A DNA stretch of 12,212 bases from Nitrospirota bacterium (lineage in GTDB: Bacteria > Nitrospirota > Nitrospiria > Nitrospirales > Nitrospiraceae): assembly GCA_016201805.1 (NCBI GenBank), contig JACQCB010000135.1:1-12212 (forward strand), read 5' to 3'. Numbering within the stretch: the stretch's first letter is position 1; every line of letters begins with the position of its first letter. Under the pieces are notes generated by a model, which was not told the DNA's origin, ran no database searches, and saw only the letters and a list, made by a program, of their open reading frames with translations. The position numbers and the translations under genes were made by a program. Shown in pieces: positions 1 to 6,360 of this stretch.

Positions 1-330
1 GTCCGGGACGATGGTGGCCGACTCGATGGTCGGGCCGAACGAGTCGAAGGTTTGCACCAGGACCGTCCCATGGTGGTGCCCCACCACAAATCCTTCGGTG
101 GAATCCAGGTCGCCGGTGAAGTTGGTGGCGGGAATGAGCGTGATGGGGAGGTCTTCGCGGAGGGGCGCCGTTGCCGGCACCTGGAATTCGTAGAGGTGGA
201 GCGTGCCGGCCGTGGCAATCCACCGGCCTCCGGTCGCCGCGATCGGCGCGTCCAAGCCTCGCCCTGCGGCGCCGGCTCCTTCCTCAGCCAGTCTCTGTGA
301 ACAGTGGTGGAGCAGGTCAGTGAGTTTCAC
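1..330 (-). CDS. Unrecognised protein, N-terminal part (runs off left edge)
   Basis: An open frame of 110 codons reads leftward from a GTG at 330 to the window edge without a stop. The first codons give V/M-KLTDLLHHCSQRLAEEG, followed by a region rich in short beta-like segments (GGRWIATAGTLHLYEFQVP near residues 36-54; GFVVGHHHGTVLVQTFDSFG near 82-101). An in-frame TGA lies 30 bases upstream of the GTG, so translation must begin near here. The start is 41 nt after the stop of the gene upstream on the same strand, which suggests co-transcription. No signal peptide or membrane segment is visible. I do not recognise the family with confidence. The layout loosely recalls the N-terminal beta-rich region before the ATPase core of some large superfamily-1 helicase-like proteins, but no Walker motif lies inside the window, so this is only a guess. 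Confidence 0.6.
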   Translation of the reverse strand, partial: MKLTDLLHHCSQRLAEEGAGAAGRGLDAPIAATGGRWIATAGTLHLYEFQVPATAPLREDLPITLIPATNFTGDLDSTEGFVVGHHHGTVLVQTFDSFGPTIESATIVPD

Positions 331-371
331 AGGGATACACTCGGTTTGTTGGCGCTTCGTTCACGGTGGCG

Positions 372-920
372 TCACTTTCGTAAAGTTTCAACCAGGCAAA
401 AGGCCACGCAGCCGAGCCCGCCGACTCCGGGGGTGCGGTCCGTGGCGCATTGGCGGCGATTGCTGCAGGCGGTGAGTTGCGGCAGCTGGTCCTCCAGGTC
501 CAGGTCATCGAGGACATAGGCCAGAATCTGCTCATCGGCACTGTCTTGCGGGGCCGACAGGACGAGCACGCGGCGGCGGGTGTCGTCCTCCAGGATTGCG
601 GCGCGTGTCGGGTCGCCGGTCAGAGGCCGAGCCACCCGGATTCCTTGCAGGACCACGACTTTTTTGACCAGATCGTCTGGCGGTCTGATCGCTTTGCTGC
701 TGAGCCGGATGTTCAGGGATGACAGGTCCAACGGTTCTCGCGCTTCTCCCTGACCATCCAGGGCATGGCTGGGCCACGGTATCCCGATCATCCCCAGGAT
801 CGCGATGCACAAAACGGTGAGCTCGAAAGGGCTTGCAGCAGGTCTGGTCCGCTCGGATATCGGGGCGTGGGGAAAAATTTGTGGGGCCGAGGACGTGTTG
901 TGCGCCATACAACCGGGCAT
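372..920 (-). CDS. Putative secreted protein of unknown function
   Basis: A 182-residue frame with a hydrophobic segment at about residues 34-46 (LTVLCIAILGMIG) followed by a signal-peptidase-like PSHA-LD junction near residue 53. This suggests export, with a mature domain of roughly 130 residues. The mature part holds a conserved-looking stretch (SSLNIRLSSKAIRPPDDLVKK, about 67-87, then VVVLQGIRVARP) and an acidic run (DDLDLED). It ends in a Cys-containing tail. The start is uncertain: ATGs at 920 and 908 both lack a clear Shine-Dalgarno, and the 33-residue leader before the hydrophobic core is long, so a start nearer the core (for example a TTG) is possible. The partial gene at 1-330 follows 41 nt downstream on the same strand. 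I do not recognise the family. Support comes from the uninterrupted frame, signal-like N-terminus and operon-like spacing. Confidence 0.55.
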   Translation of the reverse strand: MPGCMAHNTSSAPQIFPHAPISERTRPAASPFELTVLCIAILGMIGIPWPSHALDGQGEAREPLDLSSLNIRLSSKAIRPPDDLVKKVVVLQGIRVARPLTGDPTRAAILEDDTRRRVLVLSAPQDSADEQILAYVLDDLDLEDQLPQLTACSNRRQCATDRTPGVGGLGCVAFCLVETLRK

Positions 921-951
921 CTTAGCGTAGGGGTGTCAGGCTGTCCAGCCG

Positions 952-971
952 CCCCGGCCGCAGTGCCGGGG
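952..971. repeat. GC-rich hairpin upstream of the rplI promoter
   Basis: CCCCGGC (952-958) and GCCGGGG (965-971) form a perfect 7-bp inverted repeat with a 6-nt loop. No T-run follows on either strand, so it does not look like an intrinsic terminator. It lies in the gap between the divergent gene at 372-920 and rplI. Its role is unknown. Confidence 0.4.
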
Positions 972-1046
972 AAGGGGACAATGGGCAGAGGGACGATTCG
1001 GCCCGATGGAGCCCCGTTGGCATTTCCGTCTTCCGGTTGCTTTGCA

Positions 1047-1075
1047 TTGACTTTTGCCGGTGCGGCCAGTATGAT
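1047..1075 (+). promoter_or_regulatory. Sigma-70 promoter of the rplI-glyA-nrdR run
   Basis: A -35 box TTGACT (1047-1052, 5 of 6) and -10 box TATGAT (1070-1075, 5 of 6) are separated by exactly 17 bp. Transcription should start near 1082, leaving about 24 nt of leader that contains the GAAGGGG Shine-Dalgarno of rplI. This is the best sigma-70-type promoter in the window, consistent with strong ribosomal-protein expression. Confidence 0.75.
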
Positions 1076-1105
1076 TTTTCTTTTCTAACAGAAGGGGTTA
1101 CGGTT

Positions 1106-1579
1106 ATGAAAGTGATTTTGCAAGAGAACGTGGAAGGGGTTGGGCATCTGGGGGACCTGCTGGAGGTCTCGGCTGGCTTTGCGAGGAACTATCTGCTCCC
1201 GCGCAAGAAAGCGCTGGAAGCGAATCCCCGTAGCGTCAAAGCGCTGGAGCATACCAAGCGCGTCATGGCGGAAAAGGCCAAGAAAGAGAAGCTGGAGATC
1301 GAGGCGTTCGCCAAGAAGGTGTCGGCGGTGTCCCTGACCCTCCCAGCTCAGGTCGGGAAGGACGACAAGTTGTTCGGCTCGGTGACGAGCAAGGACATTG
1401 CCGAGGCCTTGGCCGAGCAAGGGTTCACGGTGGACCGGAGGAAGATTCAACTGGCGCAACCCATCAAGGAGCTGGGCACCGTCGCCGTGGCGGTGAAGCT
1501 GCATCGCGACGTGACCGCCACCATCTCGGTGCATGTGGTGAAGAAGCAGGAAGCTCCACAAGACAGTGTTGAAGTGTGA
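1106..1579 (+). CDS. rplI: Large ribosomal subunit protein bL9
   Basis: This 157-residue protein is bL9, which binds 23S rRNA through its N-terminal domain and extends from the L1 side of the ribosome. The N-terminus MKVILQENVEGVGHLGD and the signature GFARNYLLPRKKA (about residues 28-40) are diagnostic. A long charged helix follows (about 43-72, with EKAKKEKLEIEAF), then the C-terminal RNA-binding domain containing LFGSVTSKDIAEAL. The ATG at 1106 is chosen because GAAGGGG (1091-1097) precedes it at good spacing and the protein then begins exactly as the family does; upstream in-frame codons lie over the promoter. The tail (KKQEAPQDSVEV) makes it slightly longer than the 149-residue E. coli protein. 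It is the first gene of an rplI-glyA-nrdR run. The usual rpsF-rpsR partners are not seen on its 5' side. Confidence 0.97.
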   Translation: MKVILQENVEGVGHLGDLLEVSAGFARNYLLPRKKALEANPRSVKALEHTKRVMAEKAKKEKLEIEAFAKKVSAVSLTLPAQVGKDDKLFGSVTSKDIAEALAEQGFTVDRRKIQLAQPIKELGTVAVAVKLHRDVTATISVHVVKKQEAPQDSVEV

Positions 1580-1632
1580 GTTGTGAGTGATGAATTTCCG
1601 GCTAACTCAAAACTTAAAACTAGAAACTTCTT
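1576..1632. repeat. Degenerate heptameric inverted-repeat element
   Basis: Between rplI and glyA there is 7-bp periodic sequence. GTGAGTT, GTGAGTG and ATGAATT start at 1576, 1583 and 1590. After a short centre, ACTCAAA, ACTTAAA, ACTAGAA and ACT start at 1605, 1612, 1619 and 1626. The right arm is roughly the reverse complement of the left (GAGTTGT against AAAACTC). It overlaps the rplI stop codon. It is AT-richer than its flanks and does not look coding. Confidence 0.55.
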
Positions 1633-1654
1633 TATGAAAAATGCGGTAGGTTCC

Positions 1655-2911
1655 ATGAAGGCTTTGAAGGCGACCGATCCGGCTGTCTTCGAGGCGATCC
1701 GGAAAGAAGAGAAGCGGCAAAAGGAAAAGTTGCTGCTGATTGCGTCGGAGAATTTCGCCAGCCCCGCGGTGTTGGCGGCCCAGGGCTGCCTGATGACCAA
1801 CAAATATGCCGAGGGGTATCCAGGCCGGCGCTACTACGGGGGGTGCCAGCACGTGGACACGGTGGAATCGCTGGCCATCGAGCGGGCCAAGCAGATCTTC
1901 GGCGCCGAGCACGTCAACGTGCAGCCACACTCCGGTTCGCAGGCCAACATGGCGGCCTACTTGTCGGTGCTCAAGCCCGGAGACGTGATTTTGGGTATGG
2001 ATCTGGCGCAGGGGGGGCACCTGACCCACGGCAGCAAAGTGAACTTCTCCGGGATGCTCTTTCACTCGTATTTTTACGGGGTGGATCGCAGCACGGAACA
2101 GATTGATTACGACGCGGTCCAGCGTATTGCGGAGGAATGTCGTCCCCGCATGCTGGTGGTCGGCGCCAGCGCCTATGCCAGGACCTTGGATTTTCCGCGG
2201 TTCCAGAAGATCGCGCAATCGGTGGGAGCCTACCTCATGGTGGACATCGCCCACATCGCAGGCCTGATCGCCGCCGGCCTCCATCCGAACCCCGTACCCT
2301 ATGCCGACTTCGTGACGACGACCACGCACAAAACCCTGCGCGGCCCGCGCGGCGGTATCGTGATGTGCAAGGCGGAGCATGCCAAGGCGGTGGATAAGTT
2401 CATTTTCCCAGGGATGCAGGGTGGTCCGTTGATGCACGTGATCGCGGCCAAGGCGGTGGCGCTACAGGAAGCCCTGTTGCCCAGCTTTCATACCTATCAG
2501 CGGCAGGTGTTGGCCAATGCGAAGGCGCTGGCTTCGGGGCTCATGGAGCGCGGCTATCGCGTGGTATCCGGGGGCACCGATACGCATCTCATGCTCGTCA
2601 ATCTGGGCGTGAAGGGCGTCACCGGCAAGGAAGCCGAGACGGCGCTGGATGCCGCCGGCATCATCGTCAACAAGAACACCATTCCCTACGACGAGAAGCC
2701 ACCGGCAGTGGCGAGCGGGATCAGGTTGGGGACGCCCGTCGTGGCCACGCGCGGCATGAAGGAAGCGGAGATGGGGGAGATCGTCGGGCTGATCGACCGG
2801 GTCCTTCAGAAGCCGCAGGACAAGCGGGCGCAGCGGGAAGTCCGCAAAGAAGCCAAGGTCCTCTGCAGCCGGTTCCCGATTTTCCACCCCTACGACGCGC
2901 CGCCGGTCTAA
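1655..2911 (+). CDS. glyA: Serine hydroxymethyltransferase
   Basis: GlyA is a cytoplasmic PLP enzyme that converts serine and tetrahydrofolate to glycine and 5,10-methylene-THF, the main source of one-carbon units. From the ATG at 1655 the protein has 418 residues, close to 417 in E. coli. Clear family motifs are LLLIASENFASPAV (27-40), YAEGYPGRRYYGG (51-63), the PLP-contacting VDIAHIAGL (196-204, Asp197), the Schiff-base lysine in TTTTHKTLRGPRGG (Lys226), FPGMQGGPL (251-259) and the C-terminal SGIRLGTP (354-361). In-frame starts further upstream (ATG 1634, GTG 1583) add residues that lie over the heptameric repeat and do not match the family. GTAGG just before 1655 is a weak Shine-Dalgarno. 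It follows rplI and precedes nrdR, probably in one transcript, placing one-carbon/thymidylate supply beside deoxynucleotide control. Confidence 0.97.
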   Translation: MKALKATDPAVFEAIRKEEKRQKEKLLLIASENFASPAVLAAQGCLMTNKYAEGYPGRRYYGGCQHVDTVESLAIERAKQIFGAEHVNVQPHSGSQANMAAYLSVLKPGDVILGMDLAQGGHLTHGSKVNFSGMLFHSYFYGVDRSTEQIDYDAVQRIAEECRPRMLVVGASAYARTLDFPRFQKIAQSVGAYLMVDIAHIAGLIAAGLHPNPVPYADFVTTTTHKTLRGPRGGIVMCKAEHAKAVDKFIFPGMQGGPLMHVIAAKAVALQEALLPSFHTYQRQVLANAKALASGLMERGYRVVSGGTDTHLMLVNLGVKGVTGKEAETALDAAGIIVNKNTIPYDEKPPAVASGIRLGTPVVATRGMKEAEMGEIVGLIDRVLQKPQDKRAQREVRKEAKVLCSRFPIFHPYDAPPV

Positions 2912-2936
2912 CGCGGCCGATGAGGATACCTCTCCG

Positions 2937-3401
2937 GTGAAATGTCCCTTCTGCGACGAAAACGAAGATAAGGTCGTGGATTCCAGGACGGCCAGGGAGG
3001 GGGAAGTTATCCGCCGCCGCCGGGAATGTCTCGCCTGCAAGCGTCGCTACACCACCTACGAACGGGTCGAAGAGAGCCTGCCGGTGGTGGTGAAAAAGGA
3101 CGGACGGCGGGAACCCTTCGATCGCATGAAGATCCTGGCGGGCATCAAGAAGGCGTGCGAAAAGCGGCCCATCAGCACCGCCACGATCGAGGCCGTAACG
3201 GACCAGGTCGAGAAACGTATCCAGGAAATGAGCGAAGCAGAGATTCCGAGCACGGTGATCGGTGAAGAAGTGATGAAAGAACTCCATCAGCTTGACCAGG
3301 TTGCCTATGTCCGGTTCGCGTCGGTCTATCGGGAGTTCAAGGACATTGACCAGTTCATGGACGAACTGAAAGTGTTGGCCCGTGAACGACGGGAAAAATA
3401 A
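2937..3401 (+). CDS. nrdR: Transcriptional repressor NrdR
   Basis: NrdR is a zinc-ribbon/ATP-cone repressor that senses ATP/dATP and shuts down ribonucleotide reductase genes. The 154-residue protein shows the zinc ribbon CPFC (Cys3, Cys6) with CLAC (Cys31, Cys34), and VVDSRTAREGEVIRRRREC between them, the family hallmark. The ATP-cone follows at about residues 49-139 (VVKKDGRREPFDRMKILAGI onwards), ending VAYVRFASVYREFKDIDQF, also typical. The start is a GTG. GAGG (2922-2925) lies 11 nt upstream and sits in a short GAGG-ATA-CCTC palindrome that may weaken initiation. It begins 25 nt after glyA, so it is probably in the same operon. No NrdR-box pair is visible in this window, so its targets lie elsewhere. 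Confidence 0.96.
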   Translation: MKCPFCDENEDKVVDSRTAREGEVIRRRRECLACKRRYTTYERVEESLPVVVKKDGRREPFDRMKILAGIKKACEKRPISTATIEAVTDQVEKRIQEMSEAEIPSTVIGEEVMKELHQLDQVAYVRFASVYREFKDIDQFMDELKVLARERREK

Positions 3402-3491
3402 GCCGGCTCCCATCGTCGCCCTCGAACGTCCCTCCCGCTTGCTGTCTTCTTTCCCGCACGACGCGTATCCATTTGCCGATGTGCCAGCTCG

Positions 3492-4619
3492 ATGAAATCC
3501 CAGGTGCGTACCATGCGACCCACAGGGGTGAAAAAAGGCTCAGTGAGGAAGCGGCAGCCGGCCGCCGCCACCCATGTGGCAATCATCGGTGCGGGCCGTG
3601 GCGGGACCGCCTTGCTGGAGATCTTTGCGTCCGATCCCTTGGTGGAGATTGTGGGTATTGCGGAGGTCAATTCCGAAGCGCCTGGTTTGACCCTGGCCCG
3701 ACGCCTGAAGGTGCCGGTGATACGCGACTACCGGAAGTTGCTGGCGCTGGAGCATGTGGACCTGATCATCGACGTGACGGGCGACTCGGCGGTGGGGATG
3801 GTGCTCCAGGATTTTCACCGCATGGGAGTCGCGGTGATCGGAGGCGCCAGCGCGAAGTTCATGTGGCAGCTGATCGAGGCCCGCATCCGTGCCACGGCCG
3901 AGATCGAAAAAACGCTCAACAAGTACCAGTCGCTCTATCGGCTCTACGTCAAGGAGGCCGGGGCGGCCGTCACCGAGGAGCGGACCCGCATCGCCTGCGA
4001 GATTCATGACGGTCTGGTCCAGAATCTGGCCGGCATGAATTTCAAACTGGACCTCTGCCAGGAGCTTGTCCGGAAGAAGCCGAAGACCTGTCAGACCACG
4101 TTGCGGGAAACCAAGGCCCAGTTGAAGCTGGCGATCCAGGAAGCCCGCCAGGTGATCTTCAACTTGCGTCCCTTGCATTACGACCGACTCGATCTGATTC
4201 CAGCGCTCACCAACTATCTGAGGTCCTACGAGACGCAGTACCATATCAAGACCGAATTCGCGGTGTCCGGCGATGAAACTACCTTGTTCCCGCGAACGAA
4301 GATCTTTCTGTTCCGCATCGTGCAGGAAGCGTTGAGCAATGTGCAGAAGCATGCCAAGGCAGACCGGGTGGCCGTCCAGTTGGCCATCGGGCGCGAGGTT
4401 TTGACGGTCACAATCACCGACAACGGGATCGGGTTTGACGTGGACGCGGTCTCGCGCGATCCCGAAAAGTGGGATCACTTCGGGGTCAGGGGAATTGTGG
4501 AGCGCGCGCGATTGGTCGGTGGCGAAGCCCGGATCGAGTCAAAGCGTGGACGTGGCACGAAGGTCATTATCAAAGTGCCACTGGGGAAAAAGGAGGCGGA
4601 GCCCAATGGAACGGATTAA
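3492..4619 (+). CDS. Cytoplasmic histidine kinase with N-terminal Rossmann domain
   Basis: This 375-residue sensor kinase has an unusual input domain. Residues 27-130 look like a Rossmann NAD(P)-binding fold: HVAIIGAGRGG gives a GxGxxG loop (33-38), VEIVGIAEVN places an acidic residue (Glu58) at the end of the second strand, and LIIDVTGDSAVG and AVIGGASAKF follow as in Gfo/Idh- or homoserine-dehydrogenase-like domains. A short helix (131-160) leads to a HisKA_3-type dimerisation domain, with phospho-acceptor His172 in RIACEIHDGLVQNL. The HATPase domain has the N box (QEALSNVQKH, Asn283), DNGIGFD (Asp310) and FGVRGIVERARLVGG. No membrane segment is present, so it should sense something in the cytoplasm, possibly NAD(H) redox state; that is inference. 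Start is ATG 3492 with ATG 3513 as the alternative; neither has a good Shine-Dalgarno. The 3' end overlaps the response regulator by 14 nt. Confidence 0.92.
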   Translation: MKSQVRTMRPTGVKKGSVRKRQPAAATHVAIIGAGRGGTALLEIFASDPLVEIVGIAEVNSEAPGLTLARRLKVPVIRDYRKLLALEHVDLIIDVTGDSAVGMVLQDFHRMGVAVIGGASAKFMWQLIEARIRATAEIEKTLNKYQSLYRLYVKEAGAAVTEERTRIACEIHDGLVQNLAGMNFKLDLCQELVRKKPKTCQTTLRETKAQLKLAIQEARQVIFNLRPLHYDRLDLIPALTNYLRSYETQYHIKTEFAVSGDETTLFPRTKIFLFRIVQEALSNVQKHAKADRVAVQLAIGREVLTVTITDNGIGFDVDAVSRDPEKWDHFGVRGIVERARLVGGEARIESKRGRGTKVIIKVPLGKKEAEPNGTD

Positions 4620-5286
4620 GGTGCTCATCGCGGACGACCACCGGGTAGTACGGGAAGGGCTGGCCGCCATCCTGAAAACGAAGGAGAACATCGACGTTGT
4701 GGGGGAGGCGCAGGATGGGCAGGAGGCGGTCGAGAAGGCCCGGTCGCTGCTGCCGGACGTGATTCTGATGGATGTGAGCATGCCCCGGATGGGCGGCGTG
4801 GAGGCCACCCGCATTATCAAACGAGAATTCCCTCACATCGGCATCATTGCGCTGACGATGTACGAGGAGCAGCAGTACATCTTCGATCTGGTGCGGGCGG
4901 GGGCGACCGGCTATCTCTTGAAAGACACGGACTCATCCCAGATCGTCGTGGCCATCCGGGCCGTCTATCGCGGGGAGTCGCTCATCCATCCTTCCGTGGC
5001 CAGCAAGATACTCGCGGAGTTCTCGCTGCTGACGCAGCGGAAGGGGAAGAAGCCGGGCTGGGTGGAACACGACTTGACCGAACGAGAGATCACCGTGCTG
5101 CGCTTGGTGGCGGATGGGAAAACCAACAAGGAGATTGCCAACAGTCTGGATCTAAGCGAGAAGACCGTCAAAAACCACGTGCGGAATATTTTTCATAAAC
5201 TCCAAGTCTACGATCGCACGCAGGCTGCCATTCTGGCCATCCGCAAGGGGCTCATCGAGTTGGAGCCCATGCCGAAACATCATTGA
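4606..5286 (+). CDS. NarL/LuxR-family response regulator
   Basis: A 226-residue DNA-binding response regulator, almost certainly the partner of the kinase it overlaps by 14 nt. The receiver domain (3-120) has the acidic pair Asp10/Asp11, phospho-acceptor Asp56 in ILMDVSMPRMGG, Thr84 and Lys106 in YLLKD. The C-terminal LuxR-type HTH runs from about 157 to 218 (LTEREITVLRLVADGKTNKE, then SEKTVKNHVRNIFHKL). Start ATG 4606 is well supported by AAGGAGG (4590-4596) nine bases upstream; longer in-frame extensions only read through the kinase gene in another frame. Kinase and regulator should be translationally coupled. The target promoters cannot be told from the sequence. The family often controls nitrogen-oxide, redox or stress responses, but nothing here fixes the regulon. 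Confidence 0.95.
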   Translation: MERIKVLIADDHRVVREGLAAILKTKENIDVVGEAQDGQEAVEKARSLLPDVILMDVSMPRMGGVEATRIIKREFPHIGIIALTMYEEQQYIFDLVRAGATGYLLKDTDSSQIVVAIRAVYRGESLIHPSVASKILAEFSLLTQRKGKKPGWVEHDLTEREITVLRLVADGKTNKEIANSLDLSEKTVKNHVRNIFHKLQVYDRTQAAILAIRKGLIELEPMPKHH

Positions 5287-5292
5287 TGCATA

Positions 5293-5328
5293 GCCCCATT
5301 GACGATCCGCCCAATCGAGCGGTGGGGC
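5293..5328. repeat. Bulged hairpin between convergent genes
   Basis: GCCCCA (5293-5298) pairs with TGGGGC (5323-5328), and CCGC (5307-5310) pairs with GCGG (5319-5322), with an 8-nt bulge on one side. It lies in the 63-nt gap between the response regulator and the convergent oxidoreductase. There is no T-tract on either strand, so it is not a standard intrinsic terminator, though it may protect 3' ends. Confidence 0.35.
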
Positions 5329-5349
5329 ACTGAATCCACCCTCAGCTCT

Positions 5350-6003
5350 TCAGGCGTAGCGGTCTTCCTCCCATGGCAGCGCAGTGTTCGAATAGCCGCG
5401 CACTTCCCAGTAGCCGGGACGGTCGTGTTCCAAGAACAGGATCTCCCTGACCCACTTCGCGCCCTTCCAGGCATAGCGCTTCGGCACGATGACGCGGACC
5501 GGTCCGCCGTGCTCGCGTGGCAAGGGCTGGCCCTTCCATGTTCTGGTTAACAGGACGTCAGCCTCGTCGCAAACTTCGAGGGGCAGGTTCGTTGAATAGT
5601 TGTCATAGGTGGTGAAATAGATAAAACGGGCTTCTGGACGAGGCTTGGCGACTTGTATGAGATGGTGGAAGGAGACCCCTTCCCAGATGTTGTCGAACGT
5701 GCTCCAGGTTGTGACGCAGTGGAAGTCTGCCACGAGTTGGATTTGGGGTTGGGTCATGAAGGTTTCCCAGTCCCAGGCGAAGGGGGCTTCTACCAATCCG
5801 CCAACCTTCAGGCGCCACTGTTCAAGTGGGATGGTGGGATGAACGCCCAGGTCAAGGACCGGCCAGCCTTTTGTCACGCGTTGGCCTGGAGGAAGCCGGT
5901 CAATCCGCTGGCGGTGGTCTTGCATGACCCCGTCCTCAGTGAGCCCGCGTTTATACTTTGCCCATTCTTCTTTCTTGGCAATGAGTTTCTCGTTGAATTC
6001 CAT
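5350..6003 (-). CDS. Sulfite-oxidase-fold molybdopterin oxidoreductase
   Basis: A 217-residue protein of the sulfite oxidase/MsrP (YedY) molybdopterin superfamily. The core runs from about residue 47 to 210. WPVLDLGVHPTIPLEQW and LKVGGLVEAPFAWDWETF match the family start; DFHCVTTWS holds the expected Mo-ligand Cys96; VIVPKRYAWKGAKWVREILF and PGYWEVRGYSN close the domain. It lacks the Tat leader of MsrP and the Mo-II dimerisation domain of true sulfite oxidases, so it looks like a small cytoplasmic single-domain member. The substrate is unknown; no heme or membrane partner (MsrQ-like) lies beside it. The ATG at 6003 is supported by GAGGG six or so bases upstream. It is convergent with the response regulator, and its upstream gap also carries the leftmost part of the lpxC control region. 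Confidence 0.93.
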   Translation of the reverse strand: MEFNEKLIAKKEEWAKYKRGLTEDGVMQDHRQRIDRLPPGQRVTKGWPVLDLGVHPTIPLEQWRLKVGGLVEAPFAWDWETFMTQPQIQLVADFHCVTTWSTFDNIWEGVSFHHLIQVAKPRPEARFIYFTTYDNYSTNLPLEVCDEADVLLTRTWKGQPLPREHGGPVRVIVPKRYAWKGAKWVREILFLEHDRPGYWEVRGYSNTALPWEEDRYA

Positions 6004-6075
6004 TCTGCCCTCTTGGGGTGATGCCGGTTTGCCTTATAACTTCTTAGCGACCCGCATCCTGCACAGGCATTAGGC

Positions 6076-6104
6076 ACTGTAGCAAGCATCGATTGGCCAG
6101 GCAA
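6076..6104 (-). promoter_or_regulatory. Possible sigma-70 promoter of the oxidoreductase
   Basis: Read on the minus strand, TTGCCT (6099-6104) and TACAGT (6076-6081) are 17 bp apart, each matching 4 of 6 consensus bases. Transcription would begin near 6069, giving a leader of about 65 nt. The match is modest. Confidence 0.3.
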
Positions 6105-6173
6105 GGTCACCGTCGTGCTCAGGTTGTGACGGCCGGACCACCGCTAGGTAAGTACGGAGTAAGAGAGGGCTCC

Positions 6174-6194
6174 GCTGTGTCTTCGCAGCACAGC
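6174..6194. promoter_or_regulatory. Distal dyad upstream of lpxC, candidate activator site
   Basis: GCTGTG (6174-6179) and CACAGC (6189-6194) are a perfect 6-bp inverted repeat with a 9-nt spacer, centred about 151 nt upstream of the predicted sigma-54 start. The position suits an enhancer-binding protein site; the binding factor is unknown. Confidence 0.3.
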
Positions 6195-6218
6195 AAGGCC
6201 TGTTAAAAAACCACATGT

Positions 6219-6234
6219 GTTGCGTTTATGCAAC
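6219..6234. promoter_or_regulatory. Proximal dyad upstream of lpxC, candidate activator site
   Basis: GTTGC (6219-6223) and GCAAC (6230-6234) flank a 6-nt spacer, centred about 108 nt upstream of the predicted sigma-54 start, the usual zone for bacterial enhancer sites. Short arms leave chance as an alternative. Confidence 0.3.
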
Positions 6235-6268
6235 GTCGGATATTATTTCAAATGACACGAATTATTTA

Positions 6269-6300
6269 TAATTTAATATAATCAATGCGTTATTAAATTA
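6269..6300. repeat. AT-rich 10-bp inverted repeat upstream of lpxC
   Basis: TAATTTAATA (6269-6278) and TATTAAATTA (6291-6300) are perfect reverse complements separated by 12 nt, with centres 22 bp apart, about two helical turns. The second arm ends 8 bp before the sigma-54 promoter. It encloses the IHF-like sequence. It could be an operator for a dimeric regulator or simply part of a bent AT-rich DNA segment. Confidence 0.5.
6280..6292 (+). promoter_or_regulatory. IHF-like binding site
   Basis: AATCAATGCGTTA matches every defined position of the IHF consensus WATCAANNNNTTR. It is centred near -49 relative to the predicted sigma-54 start and is preceded by an AT tract, as in high-affinity IHF sites. 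IHF commonly bends DNA between enhancer and sigma-54 promoter. Whether this organism has IHF is not shown in the window. Confidence 0.45.
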
Positions 6301-6307
6301 ACATATA

Positions 6308-6324
6308 TTGGCACAAGCATTGCT
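6308..6324 (+). promoter_or_regulatory. Sigma-54 (-24/-12) promoter of lpxC
   Basis: TTGGCACAAGCATTGCT matches the sigma-54 consensus YTGGCACGrNNNTTGCW at every fixed position but one. The invariant GG (6310-6311) and GC (6322-6323) are exactly 10 bp apart. Transcription should start near 6335, giving a 26-nt leader that contains the lpxC Shine-Dalgarno AAGGA (6351-6355). Position and spacing fit lpxC on the same strand very well. Confidence 0.7.
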
Positions 6325-6360
6325 TGAATACATATGTCTGATTGTAATATAAGGACTGTT

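Larger units (their letters stand above)
6004..6360. other. Divergent control region, oxidoreductase / lpxC
   Basis: This 357-nt gap holds no convincing gene. The left third is GC-rich and carries a weak promoter for the minus-strand oxidoreductase. The right part (about 6203-6360) turns strongly AT-rich and carries dyads, an IHF-like site and the sigma-54 promoter listed separately. Confidence 0.7.

Noticed and set aside
1018..1044. TTGGCA...TTGC resembling a sigma-54 promoter before rplI
   Set aside because: GG and GC are 18 bp apart instead of 10, and a near-perfect sigma-70 promoter lies just downstream.
1583..1654. Longer glyA start sites (GTG 1583, ATG 1634)
   Set aside because: The extra residues are encoded by the heptameric repeat, have no family counterpart, and lack a Shine-Dalgarno; the 1655 start gives the normal length.
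1607..2437. Long minus-strand frame of 276 codons opposite glyA
   Set aside because: Antisense shadow of an unmistakable glyA, with His/Arg-rich low-complexity translation and no family features.
3540..4478. Long minus-strand frame of 312 codons opposite the histidine kinase gene
   Set aside because: It is the antisense shadow of a clearly conserved kinase; its product has no recognisable motif and its length follows from high GC.
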